This document shows positions 46,310 to 57,930 of a stretch of DNA of 64,000 nucleotides, piece after piece. The notes beneath the pieces were generated by a model. The model did no database searches, was not told the origin of the DNA, and saw only the letters and a list, made by a program, of their open reading frames with translations. Position 1 is the stretch's first letter; every line of letters starts with the position of its first letter. Position numbers and translations under genes: made by a program. This DNA comes from Adenanthera pavonina. Taxonomy: Eukaryota > Streptophyta > Magnoliopsida > Fabales > Fabaceae. The stretch is taken from positions 6,463,001-6,527,000 of the forward strand of contig JAIVEN010000028.1 of the NCBI GenBank assembly GCA_026686845.1. Reading direction: 5' to 3'.

Positions 46310-49300
46310 AATATTAAAAATAAAATTTATCTTTTATCTAATGGTTAGGGCATCCTCCAACTTTATTCAAGTTTTTTTCTCTCTTCAACAATCTTAATGA
46401 CAAACCCCAATATATAATAATATATAGTACATTTAAAAGTTTAAATCCAAAATCTGCGATATATATTCACATATTTTTTTTAATTGATATATTTGGTGTA
46501 GTTGTTTCTTTCATGTATAAAAACTTTTGTTATTTCAAGTGTACTATGATTATAAATATACATGAATCATGATGAGCAAGTGCAGCCAATAACGTCATGG
46601 CTTGTTCCCCATCACCTTTCTGCAGCTCGAACCAAGCTTTTTGCAGGCATAGGCTCTTCCACTACCCCAAAATGAGAGCCCAAAAGTTTAGAGACAATGG
46701 TAAATATTCTTATTTTCAAAATCTCTAATTAATTTATCAGATCTTCAGTTTCTATGCTGTATATAACTTGCATAACTTTTCACTATCTGAGAAACAAGTT
46801 TCTGGCTAGCTATTGTATTATATCTGACACAGTTCTGTTTTCTGGTGTAGTTTCTTTCTGATCTGTTTGGATTTGCAGGTCATGAGCCTGCGAACATTGT
46901 AGATGCAAACATGAGGGTTTTGAGAGAGAGAATGGAGCAAGTGAAGAATAAGGAGATGGTTATGAGTACAAGAGGGTGGGATTACAAGCGAAGTTATGAG
47001 CACATGAACAAGAGAGAAGCTGTGGTATCAGAATTTGCTGGGACAATGGGTTTGGCTTTTGGTGCAGTTGGATTTGTGTTTCTCAGTGGATCTCTTTGCA
47101 TCTGCCTGGTGTGTCTCCTTTCTCGTATATGAAAATAATTAATATGTGTAAGTGTGTACCAAGGCTCATGTGCTTTGTTTGGATTTGAAGGAGAATCATC
47201 TGGATATATATAAATGCTGAGAAGCCTTTGGAGTCTCAGTGTTCATAAGAAAGAAAAAAGGAACCTTTGGATCAGTTTGGATTGATATACATATTCAAAG
47301 GTGTTTCTGATGAAGGCTCTAAGTTGAAGGAAAGATCTCTTCTGATTGCGATTTCTCTTATATAAAGAAAAATTACATTTGATTTGCTTTCCCATTGAAA
47401 ACTTATGATTGAGCTTAAGAAAATCATTTCATACAATTAAGGATAATTTATTTGGAGTCTGAAGTCTCTCTCTGTTCTTTTCCCATTCAAAAATAAAAAT
47501 AAAAATGACTAAAAATATTTAAGGATGACAATTCAAGATTCGATTTGTCTTGTCCCATTTCAAGTGAGTAAGTGAATGTTTGACGGAGGTTTGAGTTCTG
47601 AAAAGGAAAAAAAAGCTCAGGATCAAATTGTTACTTGCAATCTAATATAATGTAGTGCAATACTATTAATTACCCTAATTTAATTTGTTTGATATAATAA
47701 AAAAAAACTCGTGTTGTATTTTTATACAATGTAGATATACATAGTTATCAATGATAGGATTCAAACCTAAAATTAAGTACTGATTTTTAAAAAAAACTAA
47801 ACTATTGAGTTATCTATGAACTTTTTGTTCTAACATATTTATAATATGTAAATAGATTGGCTAGAAAGAATTTTTATTACAAGGTAAAAGTCCTTTTAAT
47901 GAATCTTGATATACATTTTTTTTACATGTGTGCGTTCTCTCTTTTCTCTCCATCTCTCTCAAAATGTATTATGTACAATCACTTGAAGAAAAAATTCCAA
48001 TTGAATATGATCTTTACATTTTATTTATTTTTTTAAACAACAATATAAAATATAAAAAGTGAATGGCATAAACAGTGCCATTCATATTAGGAGCATATTT
48101 GTTTAAGCTTTTTTAATGAAAAAAATAACTTTTTTATATAATAAATCACTTTTACATTTTTTTAAGATATTTATTTAAATTTTAAAAAATGATTAGAATA
48201 TAACAAAATAATTTTATAGTTATTTTGAAAAGTTATTTTAAATAACTTTCGAAAAAAATCATTTAATTTGAAGAGACTTATATTTTTTAGTTAAAAATGT
48301 GTTTGGTAGGATGAATGAGAGTTTTTTTTATTTTTATTTTTTTGCATTAGAAGTTAGGTATGAAGCAATGGAGAAGAAGAAATCAAAGTAGTTCCATACT
48401 AGAAAACTGCTCCTCGCCAGCTTCTCTGTACCTTCTTGGTTCTTTTCCAAGCACTAAACCATATATAAAGGCACGAGTTCGAATTATGGGAGAGCAAAGA
48501 AAACTATTTCTCATAGCCTAAGTGAAGAAAGTCCCACTTCTTTTATTTGCAAGAAGCATTGATTTTTTGAAAGTCTAGATAATATCCACCATACAAAATG
48601 TATATCAAGTTAAATATTTCTCTTTAATTCTCGATTTTTCAAAACAAATTCATGTATACCAAACATGATTATGATTATTTTTGTATAGGGCACCAGTTGA
48701 GGAGTACATATAGTTACAAGGAAGAGATAGATAAGAGGGAAATTATGGAGAAGAATTAAACAATTAATTGATGTGGGGCAAAATGTTGATATAAATCACT
48801 GGTAAAAATGACATACACCTATCTCATTACATATAAAGGTGGTATAGAGTTCAGGTGAGAACCAATCTCATTAGGCCAGAATACACATTCCTTTTCATCC
48901 TTTTCGTTTTTTTTTAATTATTATCACATCGTCATTTTCTTCCTCCCTTATCCCTAAAAGTGTTAGGGTTTTGCACTTTACAGGACTAGTAATATTCCTA
49001 TTTTGATTTTGAATCCTTTGGGATATGAGTTGTTAAAACTGATATGATTTGTTAAAAATAATTTATATTTTGTTATATTAAATTTTGAATAAATATTTTA
49101 TGGTGTTGAAATTCTGGTGAGAATTACTGTAAATAATTAATAAATAATATACCTCAACTTTTTCTCACAGCTACCTGAATAATCTAGAAGATAGGAAGAA
49201 GGTAGGATGATTCCCAGTCTCATCATTGCGTCAAGTAAACATGGGAAGATTCCAAGTTTCATCAATTATTATCATTATTTTGTCCCAGATTTAAACATGC

Positions 49301-50540
49301 CATTCATAATATAAATCTGATGAGCAAAAAGAAAAAGAAAGAAAGAAAGGAGGAATAAGAGAATTAGGGAAAATAAAGAGAGAGTTTGTGTATGTGTGTT
49401 AGAGAAAGAAAAGCAAGAAGAAGCTGTGTTCGTTCTCCTCAATCCAATTCTATTTATTTTTGTATAAACGCAGATTTGATATATTTTATTATTTGAATTA
49501 CATAAAAATATATACATAACTGGCACATATATAACATAAAATTCAACTAAGTTAAATTAACATATAGTTGATTTAATTGGTAAGAAGTTAGCATATATCT
49601 ATTAGGACATGGGTTTAAATCCCACTGCCTGAAACCCAACTCACATGATTATTTAAAAGGAAAAAAACAAGACTTTCCAAGTGGAATGTATATGTTGTTT
49701 ATTACTTTTTGAGTTGGGAATCATAATGCATCCTATGTCGTTTTATAAAGAGGCTGCGACCTGGCAACAAATTGATAGATGGCATCAAAATTTCCATATA
49801 TTGGTATGGATTTTTTGGAAAAACATGTCATAATCACACAAACCACTCAGGAACACACTAATCTATATTATAATTCACATTTTGAATTAGTTCCCACATC
49901 GATAAAAAGTGCGTGTACGGATTAGATGGGACATTTCATCACTTGGATATCACTAGTATTAAAGGTTCTTCTATTTAGTGTTGGTAAAAGGAATAATCCA
50001 TATTATAAGTCATATTATGTATTGTTCATTACTTAATTTTGAAGATATATAATATAATTTATGTGTTGTTTCCCTTACATTAAAACAAGTATTTAATATT
50101 TATTTTATCATTATCAATATTGAAAATATAAAAGCTTTTTTGTTCATAAAATTATTTTTTAGTATATTTTTATTATATGCATCATATGATCGTTCAATGT
50201 ATCATTTTATTGAAAAAAAGAAGCAAATTTTTTTTACCCTATATTTGGATGAGGAAAAAATAAGGAAGGAAAATATTATGAGAGAAAATAAGAAGTAACC
50301 TATCTTGTCTAGTTCCTCTTTATTTTCTCTCATAGTATTTTCCTCCCCCATTTTACCCTCAATCCAATCAAAATTTAGATTGAATCTGTATATTTGTATG
50401 GATCTATATTTTTACATTTTATATTAATTAATTGATATTATGTTGCTATTTACAACAATGAAAACTATAAATATCTTATTAGCTAATGTTAAATTGACAT
50501 GAGTAATAGATACTCTTATCTCTTGGTACCTTTGGTTATG
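46310..50540 (+). repeat. Segmental duplication, copy 1
   Basis: From attaaaaataaaatttatc to acctttggttat this segment aligns with 56495-61731 in the same orientation, including gene, flanks, small repeats and spacer, at mostly about 92-97% identity by eye. The second copy is longer because of a 0.93-kb element and small indels. Homology stops about 6 bases before the CACTA element that begins at 50547. A SINE-like piece with a tRNA B-box resembling gggtttaaatccc lies near 49570-49640 and is repeated near 60750-60840. Confidence 0.85.
46597..47132 (+). CDS. Small tail-anchored-looking membrane protein, copy 1
   Basis: Two exons, 46597-46699 and 46879-47132, join through a codon split 1/2 to give 118 residues. 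The start atggcttgttcc opens a frame MACSPSPFCSSNQAF; a second in-frame Met lies at codon 26. The middle is charged and helical (RERMEQVKNKEM, YEHMNKREAVV). The last 32 residues (FAGTMGLAFGAVGFVFLSGS then LCICLVCLLSRI) are one hydrophobic segment ending at the stop, so a C-terminal membrane anchor with a cytosolic N-terminus is likely. I do not recognise the family. Retention of an open, nearly identical frame in both duplicated copies supports it as a real gene. Confidence 0.7.
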
Positions 50541-50546
50541 GGCTCT
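47133..50546. other. Flank of the tail-anchored gene, copy 1
   Basis: No further gene is recognised. The first 560 bases are almost identical to copy 2. An antisense tRNA-like pair of boxes (aggattcaaacct near 47757) lies further on. A well-conserved stretch with a TATA-like catatataaagg lies near 48460 and is kept in copy 2 near 59590, but no coding frame follows it. Confidence 0.45.
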
Positions 50547-50564
50547 CACTACACCAAAACAGGG

Positions 50565-51005
50565 ATTTTCTCACAGTACAAATCTGTGAGAAACTCCCCT
50601 AAAATCTGTGAGAAAACTGTTTCTCACGGATTTTCTCACGCAAAATCGTTGGTCAAAAAATAACTCGAAGGAGAATATTTTCTTACAGCTTCAAGGCGTG
50701 AGAAAGTATTTTCTCACAGATTTGTTTCATAAGAAACATTCTCATTGGAGCAAAATCCGCAAGAAATCTTCTCACAAATTAAGTCCACGAGAAAGTTTCT
50801 CACAGATTGTATGCGTGAGAAACTTCATAATTTTCTCACGGCTTATTTCTGTGAGAAAATTTCTCACAGATTTAATCTGTGAGAAAATCCTTCATTTCTC
50901 ATGGATTTTCTTTTGTGAGAAATCTCTCACGTATTAAATCCATAAGAAAGTATAACTAACTAAGCATTTGTCTCACAGATATATGCCGTGAGAAAACTGT
51001 GAGAA
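50565..51005. repeat. Left subterminal repeat array of the CACTA element
   Basis: Many copies of tctcacagat or tctcacgga and their complement (ctgtgagaaa) occur in both orientations every 20-40 bases. In CACTA elements such motifs bind the TNPA-type protein. The plus-strand frame across this array (50608-50937) is a by-product. Confidence 0.75.
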
Positions 51006-51263
51006 GTATGTAAAACAAGTCAAGTCATAATCAATTTTTTTTCAATCCCTATTCAATTAAACCTGTAAAACAATAGATGTAACTAAACAAGCACAAAGCT
51101 AGAAATTTGAAATTCTAACTTGTATTTAACATATGTTTGAATTTCAAAAACACAAGGATAAAAATCACAAAAAACCTTTAACTATATTTCAACACAAGAA
51201 ATCAAAAGTATCAAGTCTCAATAATATAGCATAGACAAGAGTATCAAATATATAGTCCCATAA

Positions 51264-52609
51264 CTATACTTCATTCCCTCCATCATCATCATCATCATCA
51301 TCAGTACCATCATTATCAGCACCATCACTATCATTAGTACCATCACTATCATCACTTCGTGGACGTTTGGAAGTACCAGCCTTAGTGTTAGATAAATGAG
51401 CCATAATCATTCGAAATTGCTCTTCCATCCTAGGCTCTCTAGCTTTATATTCTTCATCTCTAGCCTTCATTTCAGCTCTAACATTTTGAAGGCTTTCTTC
51501 ATAGAACTTCTTTTGCTTTTCCATCTCTTTTTTCAATTGTGCAATCTCCCCATAGTTGTTTCCAATGCTTGAGCAATCGGAAGCAATGAGACCTGCTTGA
51601 GATCCAAGTCCATAAACATGGCCTTTTTTATTTTTTCCACCCACAACCTTCAACCATAAATCCGAGTCACATATATTTGACTCAGGCTCTTGATTTTCTT
51701 TCAATCGCTCAAACTCATTCTGCATTTAAAAAAAAGTTCAAGTTTAGTCTTTGAATTTATGAGTTTCAAAAAATAATATAACCATAAGTAACTTACATAA
51801 GTGGCTTCAGCTTTTTGCCCAATCCAACCACCTTTCTTCTCATCATACTGAATTTTTTTGAAAACTTCAGGATATTCACATGATCTTCCCAATTCAACTT
51901 CCTACATCATATGGGAAAAATGCTAAAATTACATTAAATGAAAATAAAATATAATAAGCTTAAGTAAATTAATAAGCATGTCACATTCAAATAATACTTA
52001 CCATTCTTCTCTTATGTTCATTAAAACTAATTCTACCACCTCTATGAACACATCCCCCATTATCAGCTGCACGATTTGCCTTATTACGTGCAGACCCGGC
52101 CAAAAATTCAGGACTTTTCCAATATTCTTCCAAGGCTTTTCGAACTCCTTCTGGTAACCATTCACCCTTTGTTTTGTTTTTGCGAATGTCCCTCAAAGAT
52201 GAACGTACCACAACACTGCATTTCTTTTTCCATATCTTATGGATTACAACATCTAATTTTGGGTCCCATGTGCATTTAAGCTGCATAAGAAACAACAAAT
52301 TATCAATAATTATAGAATTAAAAACCATACATATTAATTTTTAAATGTTTATTAGATTAATTCACCTTAAACTTGTCAAACCATAAACCTTGCACTTTAC
52401 AAATACATCTTAACTTCTTCCGGTGTTTTATGCTTCTTACATTTACATATCAAGCATGGACATCTGAACATCCCATCCCTTTTAAATGCATCTAATTTCT
52501 TTGCAAACTCAACAAACTCGTCTACCCCCGCAGAGAACTCATTAGTAATCTTTAGACGCTTCCCAACTACTCTATTGTCCATCCAACGACGATGCTCAGA
52601 AGGAGCCAT
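51264..52609 (-). CDS. CACTA-element protein with transposase-associated and Transposase_24-like parts
   Basis: Minus-strand exons are 52609-52366, 52280-52002, 51901-51797 and 51719-51264. The first begins MAPSEHRRWMDNR and has a Cys-rich RCPCLICKCKKHKTPEEVKM, the zinc-binding-like end of the transposase-associated domain. The second and third (VVRSSLRDIRKN, EGVRKALEEYWKSPEF, NKANRAADNGGCVHRGGRIS) match plant Ptta/En/Spm Transposase_24 proteins. The last has a coiled coil (QLKKEMEKQKKFYEESLQNV) and an acidic tail rich in Asp. The first exon needs a one-base frame change near 52400: after EEVKMY the frame meets taa, while another frame continues to GLWFDKFK and a good donor. The protein may therefore be broken or spliced differently there. 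The role would be DNA binding at the subterminal repeats. Confidence 0.7.
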
Positions 52610-55600
52610 CTGTTAAACTAAAATATCATCATTCTTTAAACAAAGCTAGAAATTCTACTGAATATAATCCAAGCTAAAGCATCAACTTATAATTTTTTAC
52701 TAAGAAGCAAACCCAAAATTAGTATTAAGATTTCAAATTCAAAATCAATTCACAAATTGCTCAAAACAAGAATAAGATTTGAAAAAGATGCAAAGAAGAA
52801 TAATTTTCAGCAAATATCCCAACAAATTAACAAAACAATTGTCAAGAGAAAGCATATAATTTGTGCCTTTGTCATTGTGATAATGTGATCATGCAAACTT
52901 GAAAATTCAGAACCTAAAGTCTTGTTAACTATAGAACCTAAATTCTTACAGTTATAATATGTTCTTGATTTCATGTTATTTTACAAATGAAATTCTCTTT
53001 AATATGTTCGATTTTATAAGGGTTTGCATTGATCATTGCATAAAGAAAATGTCTCAAAGGTCCCTAAGGTTGAAGACTTGATTTGCTCGTTTTGGCCAAT
53101 CAAATATACTACCAAATTCATATATTAAAATCAAGCAGGAAATATATCAGGCCTCACATAATTTTTTATATATGCACTGTACATTTGTATAATACAAGCT
53201 TACTATAGATTTTATATTTTATATCCATATTGATTATTTCATAAGGAAACAAATGGAAAATAGCAATTTTTTTTTTTAAGAAATGTCACACAAATCTTAT
53301 TGTCTTCTCAATATAAATATATACGAGCAAAAAAAAAAGGAAAAGAAAAGGAAACCCTGTTTAAAGACAATAGAGATTAAATATGAGCAATTAAGCATCA
53401 ATTTTTGGAGTTGGCAAAAGCATGAGTAATCTGGAATGAAGTTACATGAAAAATAAAATAGTCTACATCAAGGAAAATCATAATACAAAATGCAGTTTTA
53501 TTCACCTCACAACAAGATCGTTCTATTATACAAAGTTTCAGCCATGGTTCATAACAAATTCAGTCCAAAGGCAAGCCCTCCTATCCACCACCACCAATCA
53601 TCTCTAAAGCCATTCATATGTTTAGAATGACTTTGTCTTCAGTAAGTAATAAACACACTAAAACTACCCCATATATAAAAAAAAAAAATCACAAAGCAAC
53701 TTGTGTTTGAGCAATTATAGGAAAAAAAAATCTACACATTCTCCATAACATATAAGCACAAGACACACCAAAAAAAAATTGCAGCATTCATGAAAATACC
53801 TTCCCCAATTCCAATAACAGTCACTTCAATGAAATTCGAAATTTTACAACTTTAATTAATGCACTTTGGGACTTAAATTGGAAAGCTAAATCTACTGTTG
53901 CAACTGACACACCCAAAAACCTTGCAAGCCTACATGGACTAAGCTAGAGTGCTTACATGTTCTATACCTAATTAGAGGACCTGTCAGATCAGTTTCACAA
54001 GAGATTAAGTAGCATTTAGTTAAAGAAACACAAGCATAAAACCATTTTTTATAGAAACATTAACCTACCCACATTATCTCCAATCTTGGACAGCTTCCAT
54101 GGCCCGATAACCCAGTAAAAGGCACACAAACTATTTGAATCATGTTATCTAACTCTTACCCGAAACATGTAGCAAAGTGCAAGACTCCAATCTAAAACTA
54201 ATATGGGTCCTACTAGCCTCCTAGTAACGACCAACTAATATCCGGGAGAGTACTTATTCATATCCAGGTGCAAACAAGCCATCAGAACACAATCAAGACA
54301 AACCTTTTGAAGGGAAAATGAAAGAACATCATAATGCAGCCGAAAGCCAAACAAACTCAAATAAAGTCCTATGAATCCAATTTCAAACATCCATGCATAT
54401 AAAATATTCCATACTTTAAAAAAATACTATCCATAAATCACGACTTCCTACACGATTATTGAATTAAATATATAAATACAGATGTGAGTCATATGACCAT
54501 TATAAATATGAGTAAATGTAGAAAGATTTCAACAGACAAGAACAGAGATGAGATGTGAGGAACTTGTAAGAAAGAGATGAATGGTTGGTTGGAGAGAAAA
54601 ATGAGAAGGGGATAGATATGATATTGTTGTCTGTTAGCTTGATAATAATAAAATGGCGGGGCATATATAGCAGTCAGCGAACTCTGGAGTCTATGTTGTC
54701 GATGGTGAGTTGCAAATATATATATAGAGAGAGAGATGGCTTTTAAAGACAAGGAGAGAGGGACCCAATACAATAGATTTATACAGACGAAAAAGAGTGG
54801 AAGAAATAGTGGCAAAGAGAGTTAAGAAATTTTTTTTTATAAGCCTCAAACCCAATTCCTTCATCAAAACCTCTGTCCCTCTCCGTATATATCTCTGCCC
54901 CATCCCTAATGCAATGCTAGCTTACATCTCTCTCTCTTTCACCTGTTTACAATCACGCTCCCTTCCCACACACTTTCATCTCCATAATAAAGCCTCACCA
55001 TATATATCATTATTAGAAAGGAATGCAAGCGTTGAATCTGGAATTTTTTAAAAACTTTTGGACATTGGCAACTCAATCATCGTAATGAAACTTGTCTCAT
55101 CTTGTGTTGTGCCCAATAATGACGAAGCGGCAACAAAAGCAAAGGTGAGACTACAGAAGTTGAGATGTACCTGCAGGAGATTGAAGACCACCACCGAGCT
55201 GAAACGACGAAGTGGCAACAAAAGCACCGAGCAGACCACAAAGCTCCACTTTGAAAATCACCGAGCTGAAGAAAAAAGCAAGACAAGATGAGAGGATTTT
55301 TGGAGTTGTGGTTTTGGAGCAAATGTATGGGAAGGTGAGTGATTTTCGACCTAGGGATTTTTGGAGCAAAGTTTGGGGCTGAGATGCATTTTGGAGGCAA
55401 CTGAAATCGAGTTGTCCGCCAGTTCCAGATTTGAAGCCAAAACCGTAAGTATCATTTATATAATATATTGTGTCAACCACGGTGACCAAAAACTAATTGG
55501 CTCACCGATTAAGGGAACATTTTAATTGTCATATGTCTCAGGTTTGAATCCCTGCTCGGCAGCTTACTGCAATACGTTTTTTAAAAATATAATTTTATTT

Positions 55601-55810
55601 ATATATTAAATAATGTCCCCATTGATCAGAATCCTTACTAAAAATATAATACTATTTATATATTAAATAATAAACGTTTTGAAAAATATAATACTATTTA
55701 TATATTAAATAATGGCCCCATTAATCAAAACTGATAACTTGGATCAGCGGTCAGGTGGTTTTTTTTAGAAGCTCTAGGTTTTATACCAAGAAAATAATAT
55801 TTTCTTCTTA
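52610..55810. other. CACTA interior upstream of the transposase-type gene
   Basis: This probably includes the promoter and 5' leader of the minus-strand gene. I see no TNP2 domain. Around 55058-55489 the base composition rises in GC and frames are open on both strands (about 77-112 codons), with a twice-repeated ccgagctgaa and cgacgaa(g/t)..gcaacaaaagca. It may be captured sequence but I cannot identify it. Confidence 0.4.
55495..55580 (+). repeat. SINE-like sequence with tRNA promoter boxes
   Basis: A-box-like ttggctcaccgattaaggg is followed about 35 bases later by B-box-like aggtttgaatccctg, the layout of a tRNA-derived SINE head. The sequence downstream is AT-rich. No clear target duplication was found. 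Confidence 0.35.
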
Positions 55811-55814
55811 TTTA

Positions 55815-56475
55815 ATTTTTCTCACGGTTTTCAACCGTGAAAAATTTTCTCATAGATATCATTTTCATGAGAAAAACTTTATTTCTCATAGACTAAATTC
55901 GGGAAAAACTTTTCACTAGTACTCATTATACACTTCTCACAAATTTTTAAATCTGTGAGAAACATTTTTCACAGATTTTAAACCCGTGAAAAGGTTTTCA
56001 CAGCCTACTTTTACAAGAGGCATTCTATTCATATAATTCTCTCAATTTCTCATAATACGCTTCTCACAGATTTCTCTATCCGTGAGAAATACTACTCACA
56101 GTGTTCATACCCATGAGAAGTTTCTCACAGACTACATCCGTGAGAAGCATTTCCCCCAACACATGGTGCAATGATCTCAATTTCTGATTATACATTTCTC
56201 ACAGATTTCATACCCGTGAGAATTTTCTCACAGACTAAATCCGTGAGAAGTATTTTCACACCACTTTCTCATCGTTTTCTCACGGACTCAGTCCATGAGA
56301 AATTGTGGCGCCAAATTCGCGCCAACTTGCGGGAATGTTCTCTCCACTTTTCTCACAATTTTCTTTCAAAATGTTCTCGCCCTTTGTATACCGTGAGAAA
56401 TTGTCTAAAGTTATTTATTTGCAAGAAATGCCGTGAGAAGTTCTCACTAATTTTTCTTCTGTGAGAAAATTCTGT
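55815..56475. repeat. Right subterminal repeat array of the CACTA element
   Basis: Repeated tctcacagat, tccgtgagaa and variants in both orientations mirror the left array. The plus-strand frame 56171-56464 is an artefact of the array. Confidence 0.75.
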
Positions 56476-56782
56476 GACAAAATAAATGTTTTCTTGTATA
56501 TTAAAAATTTATCTTATCTAATGCATTGTCAGGACATCCTCCAACTTTATTCAAGTTTTTTTCTCTCTCTTGAACAATCTTAATGACAAACCCCAATATA
56601 TAATAATATATAGTACATTTAAAATTTTAAATCCAAAATCTGCGATATATATTCACATATTTTTTTTAATTGATATATTTGGTGTCGTTGTTTCTTTCAT
56701 GTATAACAACTTTTGTTATTTCAAGTGTACTACGATTATAAATATACATGAATCATGATGAGCAAGTGCAGCCAATGACGCC

Positions 56783-57318
56783 ATGGCTTGTTCCCCATCA
56801 CCTTTCTGCCGCTCGAACCAAGCTCTTTGCAGGCATAGGCTCTTCCACTACCCCAAAATGAGAGCCCAAAAGTTTAGAGACAATGGTAAATATTCTTTTT
56901 GTCAAAATCTCTAATTAATTTATCAGATCTTCAGTTTCTATGCTGTATATAACTTGCATAACTTTTCACTATCTGAGAAACAAGTTTCTGGCTAGCTATT
57001 GTATTATATCTGATGCAGTTCTGTTTTCTGGTGTAGTTTCTTTCTGATCTGTTTGGTTTTGCAGATCATGAGCCTGCGAATATTGTAGATGCAAACATGA
57101 GGGTTTTGAGAGAGAGAATGGAGCAAGTGAAGAAGAAGGAGATGGTTATGAGTACAAGAGGGTGGGATTACAAGCGAAGTTATGAGCACATGAACAAGAG
57201 AGAAGCTGTGGTATCAGAATTTGCTGGGACAATGGGTTTGGCTTTTGGTGCAGTTGGATTTGTGTTTCTCAGTGGATCTCTTTGCATCTGCCTGGTGTGT
57301 CTCCTTTCTCGTATATGA
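56783..57318 (+). CDS. Small tail-anchored-looking membrane protein, copy 2
   Basis: Exons 56783-56885 and 57065-57318 mirror copy 1 exactly and again give 118 residues. Compared with copy 1 there are five base changes in 357: S10R, F15L, G35D, one silent change at codon 40, and N58K. From codon 59 to the stop, including the whole hydrophobic C-terminal segment, the two are identical. Splice sites are intact in both. As for copy 1, the family is not recognised and function cannot be stated. Confidence 0.7.
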
Positions 57319-57930
57319 AAATAATTAATATGTGTAAGTGTGTACCAAGGCTCATGTGCTTTGTTTGGATTTGAAGGAGAATCATCTGGATATATATAAA
57401 TGCTGAGAAGCCTTTGGAGTCTCAGTGTTCATAAGAAAGAAAAAAGGAACCTTTGGATCAGTTTGGATTGATATACATATTCAAAGGTGTTTCTGATGAA
57501 GGCTCTAAGTTGAAGGAAAGATCTCTTCTGATTGCGATTTCTCTTATATAAAGAAAAATTACATTTGATTTGCTTTCCCATTGAAAACTTATGATTGAGC
57601 TTAAGAAAATCATTTCATACAATTAAGGATAATTTATTTGGAGTCTGAAGTCTCTCTGTTCTTTTCCCATTCAAAAATAAAAATAAAAATGACTAAAAAT
57701 ATTTAAGGATGACAATTCAAGATTCGATTTGTCTTGTCCCATTTCAAGTGAGTAAGTGAATGTTTGACGGAGGTTTGAGTTCTGAAAAGGAAAAAAAAGC
57801 TCAGGATCAAATTGTTACTTGCAATCTAATATAATGTAATGCAATACTATTAATTACCCTAATTTAATTTGTTTGATATACCATATAAATCTATTTAACT
57901 CGTGTTGTATTTCCATACATTATAAATATT

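Larger units (their letters stand above)
50547..56498. mobile_element. CACTA (En/Spm) transposon, non-autonomous, 6 kb
   Basis: The left end cactacaccaaaacaggga is a classic CACTA terminus. The right end, read in reverse, is tacaagaaaacatttatt, the same pattern lacking its last cac. Both ends carry dense subterminal repeats of tctcacagatt and ctgtgagaaa. Inside is a minus-strand gene of the Transpos_assoc/Transposase_24 type and a SINE-like insertion. No TNPD/TNP2-like catalytic gene is seen, so it would need help from another element. It fills the whole gap between the two copies of the duplicated segment. Confidence 0.8.

Noticed and set aside
50608..50937. 109-codon plus-strand frame
   Set aside because: Produced by the repeated tctcacagat motifs of the CACTA left end.
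55495..55580. A functional tRNA gene
   Set aside because: Only A- and B-box-like parts are present; the stems of a tRNA cloverleaf do not form, so a SINE head is more likely.
56171..56464. 97-codon plus-strand frame
   Set aside because: Produced by the right subterminal repeats of the CACTA element.
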